Assembly: GCA_029582165.1 (NCBI GenBank)
Contig: CM055889.1
Location: forward strand, 32,839,427-32,903,426
Direction of reading: 5' to 3'
Length of the DNA: 64,000 nucleotides
Origin: Portulaca oleracea
Lineage: Eukaryota; Streptophyta; Magnoliopsida; Caryophyllales; Portulacaceae
The translations under genes were made by a program, and so were the position numbers. The notes below the pieces were generated by a model that worked only from the letters and a program-made list of their open reading frames with translations, had not been told where the DNA came from and did no database searches. This document shows, piece after piece, positions 21,341 to 32,471 of the stretch; the first letter of the stretch is position 1, and every line of letters starts with the position of its first letter.

Positions 21341-22310
21341 AACGAAGTGGCGGACTTTGTGGCCAAGTGTCTTACACGCCGCGAGTCAGGCGAGCATCAA
21401 CGACCAGCCGGACTTCTGCAACCGTTAGATGTCCCTGAATGGAAATGGGATTCGATATCAATGGATTTTGTGATAGGTCTACCAAGGACCAGGCGGAAAC
21501 ACAATGCAATATGGGTGATTGTAGATCGTTTGACCAAGTCAGCTCATTTCCTAGCCATCGCCAACAATTGGTCCCTAGATCAGCTAGCACAAGCCTATGT
21601 AAGGGAGATTGTAAGGTTACACGGAGTACCAGTTCTATAGTCTCGCAGAGACACGATTTGATCGGGTTTTGGAAAAAGTTACAAGAGGCGTTTGCCACAA
21701 AGCTCAAGTTCAACCGCTTTTCACCCGACTACGGATGGGCGATGAGAGGACCATCCAAACCCTCGAAGATATGCTGCGAGCATGCGCTTTAGATTTCAAG
21801 GACTCGTGGGATGACGAGTTGACTCTCATTGAGTTCTCATACAACAACAGTTACCATGCTAGTATAGGGATGTCACCCTTCGAAGCCTTGTATGGAAGGA
21901 GATGCAGAACTCCCCTATGTTGGCAGGACATCGATGAAGCTCTAACGATTGGACCGGACCTAATCTGAGCCACTACTCGGAAGGTTCGAATCATTCAAGA
22001 CAAGATGAAGGCGACAAAGTCGACAAAGAGTTATGCTGACAAAAGGAGAAGACCTCTAGAGTTTGAAGTAGGGGAATACGTGTTTTTGCGGGTCTCACCT
22101 ACAAAGGGAGTTATGAGATTCGGCCAGTCGGGGAAGTTGACACCAAGGTTCATCGGGCCATACCCAATTTTGGAACGTCGGAGAAGTCGCCACAAGTTAC
22201 ATTTGCCGGAGAACTCCCGAGTGCATAATGTCTTCCATGTGTCACAACTCAGAAATATGTTCGGACCGACCCATGTGATTGATCGAGCCGCCAGGTGCAA
22301 GAAGATCTGA
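21341..22310 (+). pseudogene. Tekay integrase core, fragmented
   Basis: Core pieces in shifting frames: [10 protein letters not shown] and [17 protein letters not shown], then [30 protein letters not shown] with the first acidic residue, LHGVP before a stop at 21638-21640, and DERTIQTLEDMLRACALDF with the Glu region at about 21742. Then SYNNSYHASIGMSPFEALYG and, from 22005, ADKRRRPLEFEVGEYVFLRVSP and NVFHVSQLR (the GPY/F region). Not functional in this copy. Confidence 0.9.
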
Positions 22311-22476
22311 GCTATGAAGAGCAACCGCTAGAAATATTGGACCGTAGAGAAAAGCAGCTTAGGAGGAAAGTAGTTCCTTTGGTAAAGGTACGGTGGGCAA
22401 ACCATACTACAATGTAGCAACTGGGAAGCGAAGGCGAAATGAGGAAGAAGTACCCTCACTTGTTCCAAGCCTAAGG
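22311..22476 (+). pseudogene. Tekay chromodomain-like C-terminus
   Basis: The sequence SYEEQPLEILDRREKQLRR leads into VVPLVKVRWANHTTM, then a stop, then EMRKKYPHLF. This is the layout of the group II chromodomain at the end of Tekay-type integrases, which in intact elements is thought to steer insertion to heterochromatin. The central Trp-Glu segment is disrupted. Confidence 0.7.
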
Positions 22477-22485
22477 CGCGTCAAG

Positions 22486-22632
22486 TTTCGGGGACGAAAC
22501 TTCTTTTAAGAAGGTAATGATGTAAAGCCTCGAGTTTTAGGAGGAATGAAACCGTTAGTTTTCTTACTGGATCATTAGGGTTAAGTTTAAGTTTAAGTTT
22601 CGAGGACGAAACTTCTTTTAAGAAGGTAATGA
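22486..22632 (+). repeat. Duplicated pre-LTR segment in the Tekay 3' UTR
   Basis: GGACGAAACTTCTTTTAAG, continuing through AAGGTAATGATGTAAA, occurs at about 22491-22527 and again at about 22601-22637, where the second copy runs into the real 3' LTR. The first copy is followed by GCCTCGAGTTTTAGG, a partial LTR-start look-alike. The purine-rich part would overlap the plus-strand primer. Confidence 0.75.
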
Positions 22633-22966
22633 TGTAAAACCCCGAAAAATCCAACGATGTTGACTGTGACGTCGTTAATAAAATAGGTTGACTTCGTTAT
22701 TTACTGCTGTTCGTAATGTATTTATTTATGTTAACGCTTGAGCTCGTAGGACCGTTGAGGGGCTAACAAGGGTAGAATAGTAATTTCCGCTGGTTAATAT
22801 TATTATGTGAATAATTACGTGAATATTATTTGTTATGTGATTATATGATTATTAAAATTAATATTATTACTACTATTATTAGAATTATTAGGTTTTTAGA
22901 AAAACCAGTTTTTATTTGTTAATTGGGTTGGATTAGGATTAGTTTTGGGCCTAAATTGGGTATTAG

Positions 22967-22974
22967 TATATAAA
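22967..22974 (+). promoter_or_regulatory. Tekay 3' LTR TATA box
   Basis: TATATAAA, equivalent to 13320-13327; from this LTR it could drive transcription out into the copia B leader. Confidence 0.55.
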
Positions 22975-25680
22975 CCCCTAATCCCTCTCATTACCAAACC
23001 CTAAACCTACCACCTCTCTCTCCCTCCCTGCTCTCCCCTCGGCCAGCAGCCACCGGCAACCACCAGGCCACCGCCAGCGACTCCGCGCTGGAGCACCACC
23101 ATGACCACTTTCTCCTTCCTCTCTCCTTTTCTCTTTCTCTTCCTTTCTCTTTCTTCCTCCCTCTGCCTCGCCCAGCCGCCACCACCGGGAACCACCACCG
23201 CCAGCATCGCCTCCCGACCATCGACGCCACCAGCACCGTCGCCACCCTCGCCGGTAACCGCCGATCTTCCTTCCTTCTTCTTTCTCTTTTTCTCTCTTTT
23301 CTCCCTAGCGCTAACTCCGCTCGTTTCGCCGCCCTCATCGCCGGCCGCCGCGACCCTTGGTGTCGCCGTCGCTGCCCGACCATCAGGCGACCCTCGCACC
23401 GCCGCCCCGACGTCGCCAGCGCCGCCACAGTCGAAGGAAAAGCCTCGAAATCACGCCATTGCCGAGAAGTCGACGTCGAGCACCCCTCGCCGCTGCCCCT
23501 GACCGTCCGACAACCCTTCTCCGACGCCACCCTCGTCGCCGCCTCGAGTGTCGCACCGCCTTCCGCCGTCGACGCCTGCCCAGAACCACCGAGACAAACC
23601 CTACGTAAACCCTAAAACCTAACCCTAACCCTAACTGTTAATTTCTTGTTTTTCTTTTCCTTTTTCTTTTCTTGTTTTTATTATTATTAATCTGATTTTA
23701 TTTTGTAATTATTATTGTTAATTAATATTCTGTTTTTATAATTATTGTATTATTAGTGTTGTAATTAGGGAAATTAATTGTAATTATTTTTCTTGTTGTA
23801 ATTATGTGTAATTTTCTAATTGTTATGTGTAATTTATGTTACTAATTGTTTTTAGATTAGGTTGTAATAGTTAATTCGTTAGGGTTGAATCGTTTATTGT
23901 TTCTTTAACGTATGAATTATGTAGAATTTAGACCACAATATTATTGTATGTACGAATTTGGAAATTTATTTACTTAGGATAATTCTTGAATTTTAGTTTT
24001 ATAAATCGTTATGTTCTTTATGGTTCTTTAAAAGTAAATCTTGCTAAGTTTGTTAGATAAACTAGTTAACCTACTAGAAGTTGAAATCTTGTTAATAAAA
24101 TCTTGAAAATTAATTAGGTCTCTTGTTTCATTAAGTTAAATATTGTATGTTCTTTTATTTTTAGGGCTCTTTCATGTTAGGGTTTAGATAACATTATTAT
24201 TGTATGCACGAATCTTTAAAGTATAATTATCTAGATTAATTCTTGAATCGTTAGTTAAATATTCATATGTTCCTTAAATTCTCTGAGGGTTCATTCATAT
24301 TAATTTCATGTGTAATTCTTGATTAAATGAGTGAGTTGGTTAAATTACTAAAAAGGAATTCGATTCTTGTTATTAATTCTTGTTTCTTGATTGTTATAAC
24401 TTATTTGTAACTAATCCATGTTTTTAATCTTTAAAATCTTGGTCAAGTAATTTATGTTTTAAGTAATTTTCATTTCTTTTATGACCTTAGATTTTATTAA
24501 AGTTATTAAAGGGTCTTTTATGTCTTCTAAATTAAGTTTACTTCTACAAGTTTAATTGTTGGACCTAAGTTAGATTGGGCTTTATATCTTAGACCTTAGT
24601 TACTGTTTCGAGCCCAAATTACAACCCCGGGACCGTTTGGTAAAAGTTAGAATCGAAATTACAAATTAATTGATTACCGTTAACGGGACAGTTTTGTTAG
24701 TGTCTAAAGATCGGGTTGCCACGGCTAGTGTAGTTACCTTTTGGTCAAACCCTTTGAACTCGAGGTTCCCTTAGATGTTAGAAATCATAGGAATTTTACG
24801 GATCGAACGTTTGATTTGTATAGCTCGAGTTATAACCGTTTTACCGGAACCTGTCAGATCCGGACCAATGGGAAAGACGGGTGTTTTTGAGGTCCTTCGG
24901 GACTGAGTTGGGCTTAACCATAAACATAGAAGTTTTAGTAGACATCCTGAGGTTTCCGAAAAGTCCAGAACCAGACCCATAGGATGTCGGGAAGTCGAGT
25001 TGTGACCCATTTTATGTAAATGTTATAATCTGTCCTCTGTTTGCGTTTATGTATAAAGAATTGTTGAGTGAAATTAATGTGTGATCATGTTATGTGTTAT
25101 CTTAGAGATGTTAAGTATAATTTCGTAAATGTTAGGAACCTAAGTGTTCCTAGGGGATGGGTTAGGTAGTTAATAGATAATTCTAACTTCATTAGAACGC
25201 GTTTTGATTAGATAATTATTTTTATTCTAGGCCCGAGTTAGTGCGAGACGTTAGTGAGCTCAAGTGTGTTCTTCTCTTGCTGTGCTGTGAAGTATATCAG
25301 GTAATTGTCTATGCTCTAATCCCCACCGGGATGCTCTTTAAATGTGTTTTGATGTTTTATAATCTATTTTGAGAATTGCATCCCGAAAAGGGACTTTTGT
25401 GGAAATGCGACCATCTATTTTGATAATCTTTTGTTTCGTTTGTGATCTTGGTTTATTTGAGTTGAGAAATTGGATGGTCTTTTATTCAAAGTTTTGTTAA
25501 TGGTCTTGATAACTTGGGATAGTTTGACTTGAGAGTTGAGAGTCGAGTTTGAATATTGTTTAATTAATTCAAGTGGAAACGTTAAGCGGGTTTGAGGATA
25601 ACTTTGTTGTGCGGGTGTAACAACTGCGAGGTTATGGACCAGGAGATCAGGGCTTCCTTCCCTGATATAGGATAGTATTA

Positions 25681-25822
25681 TGATGCCTTTTGTAGGCGAT
25701 GTTCTTGATGCCTTTGGTAGGCGATGTTTATGCCTTTGGTAGGCGATGTTCTTGATGCCTTTGGTAGGCGATGTTTATGCCTTTGGTAGGCGATGTTCTT
25801 GATGCCTTTGGTAGGCGATGTT
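25681..25822 (+). repeat. Short tandem repeat in Tekay 3' LTR
   Basis: Six copies of the ATGCCTTTGGTAGGCGATGT unit, in the same alternating arrangement as at 16031-16171; the first copy has TTTTGTAGG. Confidence 0.9.
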
Positions 25823-26307
25823 ACTTTAAGGGATTTGGTATCCCGCTCGCAAATTAAAATATGGATTGGATGGGTTGAGGAAAAACAGTTAAGGGTTAAA
25901 GATTTATAAAATGTTTGTTTCGATCTCTCTCCCCAAAATGAATTGAAATGAATTTAAATTGTTTTAAACGTTAGGGGTAGACATTATTGAGTTTTCCCCC
26001 TCATTTTCTGAAATGTTTTGATTTCAGGTGAAGATCTAAATGCTGGGGACGGGAGTTAGAAGTGAGGACGACGAGTCTAGAAGTCCTTGAATCTTTTATA
26101 TTGTTTTCGTTATGAATTCTTAAGTTTGTTGAGTTGTTAGTAGTTGCCGTTAGCAGACAGTTGTGTTTTTCCTTTCTCGCCTTGTATTCCTTCGGGGATA
26201 CGGCAGTGACGCCCAAACTGAATCTGAAGTCTTCCGCTAAGTTTTGTCTGTTAACGTTAGTTTGACTTTGACTTTTTATAATTGAATTTTCGGGGCGTTA
26301 CACTTAG

Positions 26308-26651
26308 AGAGATAACATGGTGATTTCCTGAGTTCCTCTATCTTTTAGTTTTGCAGTTCTAGTTTCAGGAAACATTATTTGTTTCCAAAACAATCTCACG
26401 TACATCTTAGATTGAGATTTGTCTCGATCGGGTCGATCTAGCAATCGAGTTCTCGGAGTGCTGCATGGACTTTCAGTAGAGGATTTCAGCATTGGAATCT
26501 CGAAGGTCAACCTCTTCATCAGCCGGATTAGCGATAAGGTATAATTACTAAAGCCTCTGCAATTGTTGTGATTAATTGTTTTATAATTGTTATGAATATT
26601 CCGCCAATTAATCTGTGTCTGTTTAGGAAATAGATAACCTAAAACCTAACA
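26308..26651 (+). repeat. Copia B 5' LTR, second part
   Basis: Continues the copia B LTR after the Tekay element. It ends CCTAACA, directly before the primer-binding site. The left junction carries the second CTTAG (26303-26307). Confidence 0.8.
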
Positions 26652-26652
26652 G

Positions 26653-26664
26653 TGGTATCAGAGC
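26653..26664 (+). promoter_or_regulatory. Copia B primer-binding site
   Basis: TGGTATCAGAGC, 1 nt after the LTR end, is complementary to the 3' end of initiator tRNA-Met. This fixes the LTR boundary and the plus orientation of copia B. Confidence 0.9.
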
Positions 26665-27059
26665 CACCAATTGCATGCTAAAGTATTGTACTTGTATTCA
26701 TAAGTAATTTTGTCAATAGTTGAATTATATTATGAATATGCTAGAGTAGATTTATGCCTAAAATTTTGAATCTTTATGAAAGTTTTAATTTTCATGTTCA
26801 TAATAGTAAATCTGGAATTTATTGTAAAATTTCATGCTTTGTTATTATTTATTTTTTATTGCCTTTATTTAATCGACTTTATTTTTGTTTATTCGTTAGA
26901 TATGACATAAACTTGATTCAATTTTGAATGTTTTAGAAACAATCTTGTTTAATATTGTTAAACAGTAGGCAATACATGAAATAGGTCAAAATTCGTAAAA
27001 TAGGGTTTTATAGAATTATTTTCTGATTTAGTTAATTTACAGTAAATATGAAAAATAGA

Positions 27060-27830
27060 AAGAAAATATCAAACGAATTCAAAAATTTCTGAAAATTTTA
27101 CTGGAGGTGTCTGGAAGTGTTTTGGAATTTCCATAATTTTTGTAGATTTTTCCCAATTAAAATGGATTTTAATTGAGTTTTCAGTTCTGAAGAGAATTAA
27201 AAATCATTTAATTCTCTGAATTTTATAAATTTGTAGAAATTTGTAAAACTTCTGAAAATTTTATAGTAGGTTACTGGGTAATCATACTTTTAGGGAAAAA
27301 TTTTTCGTTCATTTATCCAGTCAAATTATATTTTTTTAATTTAGATTTTCAGATCTGAGAGAAATAAATCTGTTGCTTCTCTGAATTTTGTATATTTATA
27401 AAAATTTGCAATTTTTCTGAACATTTTATAGTAGGTTACTGGGTAACCATTCTGTTATGGAAAAACTTTTCGTGAATTTTTGAAATCGTTAACTAATTTT
27501 CCTTTAATTTATAGATTAACAGAAAAGTAAAATTGTTTACTTCTCTGATTTATATTCTAATTTTAGAAATTTGATAAAAATCTGAAAATTTTACAGTAGC
27601 ATATTGGATGAATCTACTGTATGGAAAAATTATAAAAATTTGAATTTTAAACTTATCGGACTGTTATTATTTGTTTTCCTCTTAAACGGAAAATTAAAAT
27701 GTTTAATTCCCTAAAATTTTACAATCTTTTGAAAATTGTTAAAATTCTGAAAATGTTCATATTGGGTTATTAGATAACACTATAATATGAAATTATTAAA
27801 TTCGATAAGTTATGATAATTTTATTTAAGT
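27060..27830 (+). repeat. Degenerate 165-bp tandem repeat in the copia B leader
   Basis: The anchor TCTGAAAATTTTATAGTAGG (with variants) starts at 27088, 27251, 27416, 27581 and 27746: spacings 163, 165, 165, 165. Each unit continues with a GGTTACTGGGTAA-like word, a GGAAAAA(C/T)TTTTCGT-like segment and then AATTCTCTGAATTT. Copies are diverged but in register. AT-rich and non-coding. Confidence 0.85.
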
Positions 27831-27864
27831 TTTTTCATTCACGAAATTAACCGAAATTGGAAAG

Positions 27865-27901
27865 CAACACAGACCGTGTTGATCCAACACGGACCGTGTT
27901 G
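27865..27901. repeat. Two copia B-type palindromes in the leader
   Basis: CAACACAGACCGTGTTG at 27865-27881 and CAACACGGACCGTGTTG at 27885-27901, 20 bp apart, as in the U3 array of the same element's LTR. Confidence 0.85.
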
Positions 27902-28166
27902 CCAGCAGTTTTGGTGAATTCGTGTGTTTTATGGTTTGTAATTAATTTTAGAAATTAATTATTTAATCATATTACTATTAAATCAGTTAATGGGCATAAA
28001 ATCTATTAATTTTGTAAAGTTTAGGAAACTTACAATATCTTTAAAAGATATAGTATCTTTTAGACTTCTTGATTTTAGGAAAGTCAAGTATTTTATATGT
28101 ATGGGTATAAAATCCTAAATCTGTTTAGGTAATTAAGATAAAATTTGGAATTTTGTTTATTTATTA

Positions 28167-28540
28167 GGAAAATTTGAATCTAATAATCTAAACTTTAGGT
28201 CTATTTTGATATGACAATCCGAACTTAACATTTTGCTATCGTTGAACCAAACTTAACAACATATTTTTTCCAGTAAACCTATGTCCATCTCCGGCCACCG
28301 GAAAAATGACATGGCATTAATTTTGATGAGGTGGAATTTTTTAAATGCAAAAATTAAAAGAAAAAGAAAGATAGCATGTATTTGTTGATGTAGCAAACTC
28401 AAATATTCAATCCCCCCATCTGACTTGACATTTCTCTCTCTTCTCTCTCTCTTTCTCTCTCTTACTGCTATTCTACTACTCTTCATTTACTCTCTAATCT
28501 TGCTTCCAGAAGATTGATCAATCACTTTTTGTTCTTAATT
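28167..28540 (+). repeat. Pack-MULE left terminal inverted repeat
   Basis: Inverse of 29479-29863. It includes a CT-rich tract (about 28433-28463) corresponding to the expanded GA run of the right arm, and the GGCCACCGGAAAAATGACATG segment matched in reverse near 29720-29740. Confidence 0.9.
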
Positions 28541-29198
28541 TCATTCATTTACTTTCGCATTCCACTGTCCCCCAATTGATTTTCTGTAATTATCTCTCCC
28601 CAATCTTTGTTCATTTGGTCTCAGATTAGGTTCGATTGCCGTCAATCTCATTTTTTCCAGCTGCCCTTTTCTTTTTCACATTTTTTCCAGCTGGAGTTTC
28701 GTTTTCATATTTCTGAAAACTCGAACCGTCGAACAACTCACCATTCCAGCAAGTCACCATCGTCCATCTCCATTCTCGTCGGCGCCGCTTCGTCCTCCGT
28801 CAGTCGCCGCTTCACCCTGCATCTTCGCCGCACTTAGGCTCGGTGCCTCGGTCGTCTTCCGTCGGTCAGCGGTCCACGCACTCACGCTCGGTCGGCAGTT
28901 GAAACTCAGTCGGTGCTCTTCCACTCCTTCCAGATCTGAGTTTCGTTTTCATATTTCTTTGTAAGTTGTTCAATACCTATTCAAATTTGTCATTTTTCCT
29001 TCAATTGTAATTTCAAATCTGAATTATTTTTTGTTATCTACCATTTTTTATGGCTGCATTTTCTTCCATCTCTCAGGTTTTATTCATCATTGAGGGTCGA
29101 CTCTCATACAGAGAATTTGAAACTTTTCTCGCAACCTCCTTCCCCCTTTCGGTACCTAACATCAATACTCCCCATCATTCGATCCGTAGTCCCTTACC

Positions 29199-29300
29199 AT
29201 GGCGACAGAGGAGGAGGAGAACGCAGCAAAACTCAAGTTGGGTGATGATTTCCTGAAGGCCAAGTGTTTGATGAATTGCGAAGTGGCGATGATACGATAA
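29199..29300 (+). pseudogene. Captured first exon resembling RNA polymerase II subunit RPB4 (NRPB4)
   Basis: ATG 29199 opens a 33-codon frame, MATEEEENAAKLKLGDDFLK followed by AKCLMNCEVAMIR, then TAA. Plant NRPB4 proteins begin with an acidic EEEENAA stretch, then LK-IGD-FLKAKCLMNCEV, so the match is nearly complete through the KCLMNCEV motif, then stops. The divergence point (CGATAATGC) could be a mutated 5' splice site, i.e. the end of exon 1. In the host gene this subunit pairs with RPB7 on the polymerase stalk; here it is a fragment without the HRDC-like helical domain. Upstream (about 28620-29198) looks like the captured leader. Identification is from memory of the family, not a search. 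Confidence 0.75.
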
Positions 29301-29478
29301 TGCTTCCCTGTTTTACCGGGCTAGATATGTTGATTGTTTATCTTCTTGTTCATGAATGCAATGTTTTCCTAGTAGTTTCTAATTGATGAATATATCTGTT
29401 GAATTGGGGTCTGTATGCTGTTGAATTGGTGGACATTATTAATAGTTCTACTATTCTAGATGAAGATGAAACAATAGC

Positions 29479-29552
29479 AATTAAGAACAAAAAGTGACTG
29501 ATCAATCTTCTGGAAGCAAGATTAGGGAGGAAATGAATAGTAGCATAATAGC

Positions 29553-29600
<48 letters not shown>

Positions 29601-29863
29601 GCTAAGTCAGATGGGGGGATTGAGTATTTGAGTCTGCCACATCAACAAACACATGCTATCTCTCTTTTTCTTTTAATTTTTGCATTTAAAAAATTCCACC
29701 TCATCAAAATTAATGCCATGTCATTTTTCCGGTGGCCGGAGATGGACATAGGTTTACTGGAAAAAATATGTTGTTAAGTTTGGCTCAACGATAGCAAAAT
29801 GTTAAGTTCGGTTTGTCAGATCAAAATAGACCTAAAGTTTAGATTATTAGATTCCAATTTTCC
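29479..29863 (-). repeat. Pack-MULE right terminal inverted repeat
   Basis: Reverse complement of 28167-28540, slightly longer because of the GA microsatellite at about 29553-29597. Confidence 0.9.
29553..29597. repeat. (GA)n microsatellite in the Pack-MULE right TIR
   Basis: Long alternating GA run, expanded relative to the interrupted CT tract of the left TIR. Confidence 0.9.
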
Positions 29864-29872
29864 TATTTATTA

Positions 29873-30400
29873 ATCATGCAAACTTTTAGGAAACCTATTT
29901 AGTATTTGTTTCCTTATATGTGTTGTGTTGCAATTATATACGCCTTTATAATTTGTTATTTAAGCATGTGTTATATTTGATATAATTATTGCAATGTGAC
30001 ATGTTTTGCACGTGCTTCTAGTATGACCATAGATAGTCAGTTTTATCGGTCTGCGTACCGGATTGGGTGAAATACGGCATGCGTGCCGTCGTTGAATTAA
30101 TTTTAAATTTAAATTTTCAGTTAAGTTTATTTTAATTTATGTAAGGCCTCATTTGTGAGGTCCTCTTTGTAAATTTGTTGTAATTGAATACATCAAGTTG
30201 AGTGGGAGCCCAACATCAATGGAGGTAGTGATTCGAGTTGGAGCCCATCCAAGGAAGTTGCAAAGCCCAAGAAGATTTTCTTGAAGACTGTCAAGACTTA
30301 GTTAAATTAGTTGATTAAGTCTAAGTGGCCATACTAGGGGTTTTATTTATGCTTTAAATTCGTTATAGCATGTTGTTTTATTATTGCTTTTATGCTTTTC
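29873..30400 (+). other. Copia B leader continued
   Basis: AT-rich non-coding DNA resuming directly after the Pack-MULE TSD. A short segment around 30200-30300 (GTGGGAGCCCAAC, repeated as GTTGGAGCCCATC) is a small internal repeat. No open frame. Confidence 0.5.
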
Positions 30401-32280
30401 GAAAGAGTTCACCTAGAATTGCATGCTTAGGATAATAAAACATACTCTCAAAATTGAATTATTGCTCAACCTATCGAAACACCACTTAGATGGAAAAATA
30501 AAGAAAGCCAAAGCGAATTATTTATCCATCATTAATAAGTAGGGTGTGGGAGTTAGGTCAATTCAAATTAGCAAGCAAAATAGTTTTGAGTTAAGAGCAG
30601 AGGAAGAGAAATAGTATTTGATACAAATTTCTTGCCAAGAGTCATTTTGAATGATCGATCATAAGATGATCCACCAAAGTAACATGGGCTCAAGTTTTGT
30701 TAGGCCAAAGTCCACTTGAACCCATGGGTCTTGTGGGTCTTGGTTAAAATTAAAACACTAAGTGAGAGTTAATAAAGTGTTTTGATTTGAAATTAAAATT
30801 AGTTTAATTTCTTTTGATGAATAATAACTAAAATGAACCAAATTTGTCTTGTAGAATTATTTATGTCTCTTCACTCAAACATCCACCACTAATAAAATAT
30901 TGTTTTCTCATTGAGAAAGAGAAAAACAATGACACCAATTCTTTAATTGACATCGCTATCACAAGATTGTCTTGGGTGAATTAAAAGAAACATGTCTTTG
31001 ATATGACATTGAGCTAGATATCAATATTAAGAAGTCAATCAAGCCAAATGAATACATGTAATGTCATAGTATTCATACAACTTTAACTTCAAAATGTTTG
31101 AAGGTTAGAGGAAAGTTTTCAATATTTCCAAACGCAAGACCAAGTTCTTCAAACTAGTTAGAGTTTATACATATGAAACCAACAACCAGATAGTCTCGGT
31201 TAAGCTAGATAAAGGCCAATTGATGACACTCATGTTATGAAATAATTTTAAAACATGAGAAACATCAAATTTCCCTTTAGCCAAAAGGTTGGCAACCAAA
31301 GATAGTCTTTTAGTGAAAGGGAAAATCAGATTTAAGAAATCTATCAAAGACAAGAAGTTAAAGGAAAGGTAAGGACAAACAGTTGTACGTACCAAACCAA
31401 TGACAGCAACCGGTTAACAACCAGATCATGTATGACACTGGGAGCATGAATAACTATAAGGAAGACTTGAGATATGATTTCAGTTCTAGGCAAATGCGTA
31501 TATGATACACACTACCCTTATTAAACCCAGTTTGAGTATTAGATACCTGCTGTGAAACTCGCATTTATGCAAATGTGCAAGATCTACAACAAAGTAGATG
31601 TGCTTTGAAGGATGAGAGTCAGCCTACAAATAGGAACATGCAATTAGTTGTAGTTCCTTATGAAGAATTGTTTATTTATCCATTTCCTCAAGACTTATAA
31701 GAGAAATTTATAGGCGATTCTATGTTCTCATTATAAGCAGAAATTTGATTTCTTGCTCTCAATTAGAGAGAGAGAGGATCTCGGATAAACACACCCAACA
31801 CATCGAAACCAAAAGGTTTAATAGGAATAACTCATGTTCAAACATAAATCTTGTGTCTATCTATTAAGTCATGCAAATCAGAGCGCATTCAGAAGCCTCA
31901 CAAAGATAGACTTTTGAATGATAAGACTTTGAAACATGTGATGTCTGCAAAGCATGACTATACCTTTTACAAGAAAGGGTGAACGTGTCAACAAACACTT
32001 ATACATATGGATGTATGTAGTCCAATTGAGCACAAGTACAAGGGATGAATTACTTCAAATCTTAAAGGATGAATAAAATAAGGCATTGTGATTCATGTCT
32101 ATGAGATTCATCTGAAGCTGGAATATTAAACTAGTTTAAGGATTTCCGAAATGAAGTAGTCTTGGCGAAACAATGAGAGCACCTAGATACGATCGAAAGG
32201 ATGCTAATGGTTGAGCCAAGAGTTTGAACAACTGATTATCATAAAGAAGACCACCAAATAATCAATAAAGGGAAGACTTG
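30401..32280 (+). pseudogene. Copia B gag-pol remnant, heavily decayed
   Basis: No long frame remains. The clearest part is the GAG-pre-integrase/integrase start at about 31870-32080: RIQKPHKDRLLNDKTLKHV, then YTFYKKG, and IHMDVCSPIEHKYKG with one stop between, matching the copia order (zinc region, FYKKGER-like basic motif, first integrase Asp). Upstream, 30950-31400 has gag-like scraps only. RT and RNase H are absent. The 3' side ends near the minus-strand LTR. Confidence 0.5.
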
Positions 32281-32400
32281 AACACCACCAAACAATGCTT
32301 GGATAAAGTAAACAAGATTTTAAGGGAAGAGGCTTGGGGGTTACTCATTCATTTCATATCACAATTTCATAAGCTGTCTTGGGAAATGTGAAAACATGGT

Positions 32401-32407
32401 ATTTATA
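32401..32407 (-). promoter_or_regulatory. TATA box of the minus-strand LTR
   Basis: TATAAAT on the minus strand, 65 bp downstream of the last palindrome of the array. Confidence 0.5.
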
Positions 32408-32471
32408 CTAAACAGCAAAATTAAGCCAAAACTCAGCACAAAATAAAACATCACATGGGTACAGCGCTAAC

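Larger units (their letters stand above)
12986..26302 (+). mobile_element. Ty3/gypsy chromovirus (Tekay/Del-type) with 3.67-kb LTRs
   Basis: Full-length 13.3-kb element. The LTRs (12986-16652, 22633-26302) begin TGTAAAACC and end GTTACA. The 5-bp target duplication CTTAG is perfect (12981-12985 and 26303-26307). Internal order: PBS, extra ORF, gag, protease, RT, RNase H, integrase, chromodomain-like tail, which is Ty3/gypsy order. The RT sequence, long LTRs and C-terminal chromodomain remnant point to the Tekay/Del clade. Several stops and frameshifts make it non-autonomous now. It lies inside the copia B LTR. Confidence 0.95.
22633..26302 (+). repeat. Tekay-type 3' LTR
   Basis: 3670 bp, matching 12986-16652. 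Outside the GC-rich block (about 22990-23600) I see only scattered substitutions and small indels. Inside it the two copies differ by many indels. Ends GTTACA, followed by the TSD CTTAG. Confidence 0.95.
28167..29863. mobile_element. Pack-MULE with long TIRs and 9-bp TSD
   Basis: 1697-bp Mutator-like element. The inverted ends (28167-28540 and 29479-29863) are about 375-385 bp and begin GGAAAATTTGAATC / GGAAAATTGGAATC. The 9-bp direct repeat TATTTATTA flanks it exactly (28158-28166, 29864-29872). It carries no transposase. The interior holds a plant 5' UTR-like region and a first exon resembling RNA polymerase II subunit 4. Inserted in the copia B leader. Confidence 0.92.
12474..32280 (+). 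mobile_element. Copia B retrotransposon, interrupted and 3'-truncated
   Basis: Assembled from four pieces: LTR part 1 (12474-12985), LTR part 2 with PBS (26308-26664), a long non-coding leader, and decayed gag-pol to about 32280. It was invaded by the Tekay element (in the LTR) and the Pack-MULE (in the leader). The leader between PBS and the first recognisable coding sequence is over 2 kb after the MULE is removed, unusually long for copia. The 3' side is lost against a minus-strand LTR. Confidence 0.65.
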
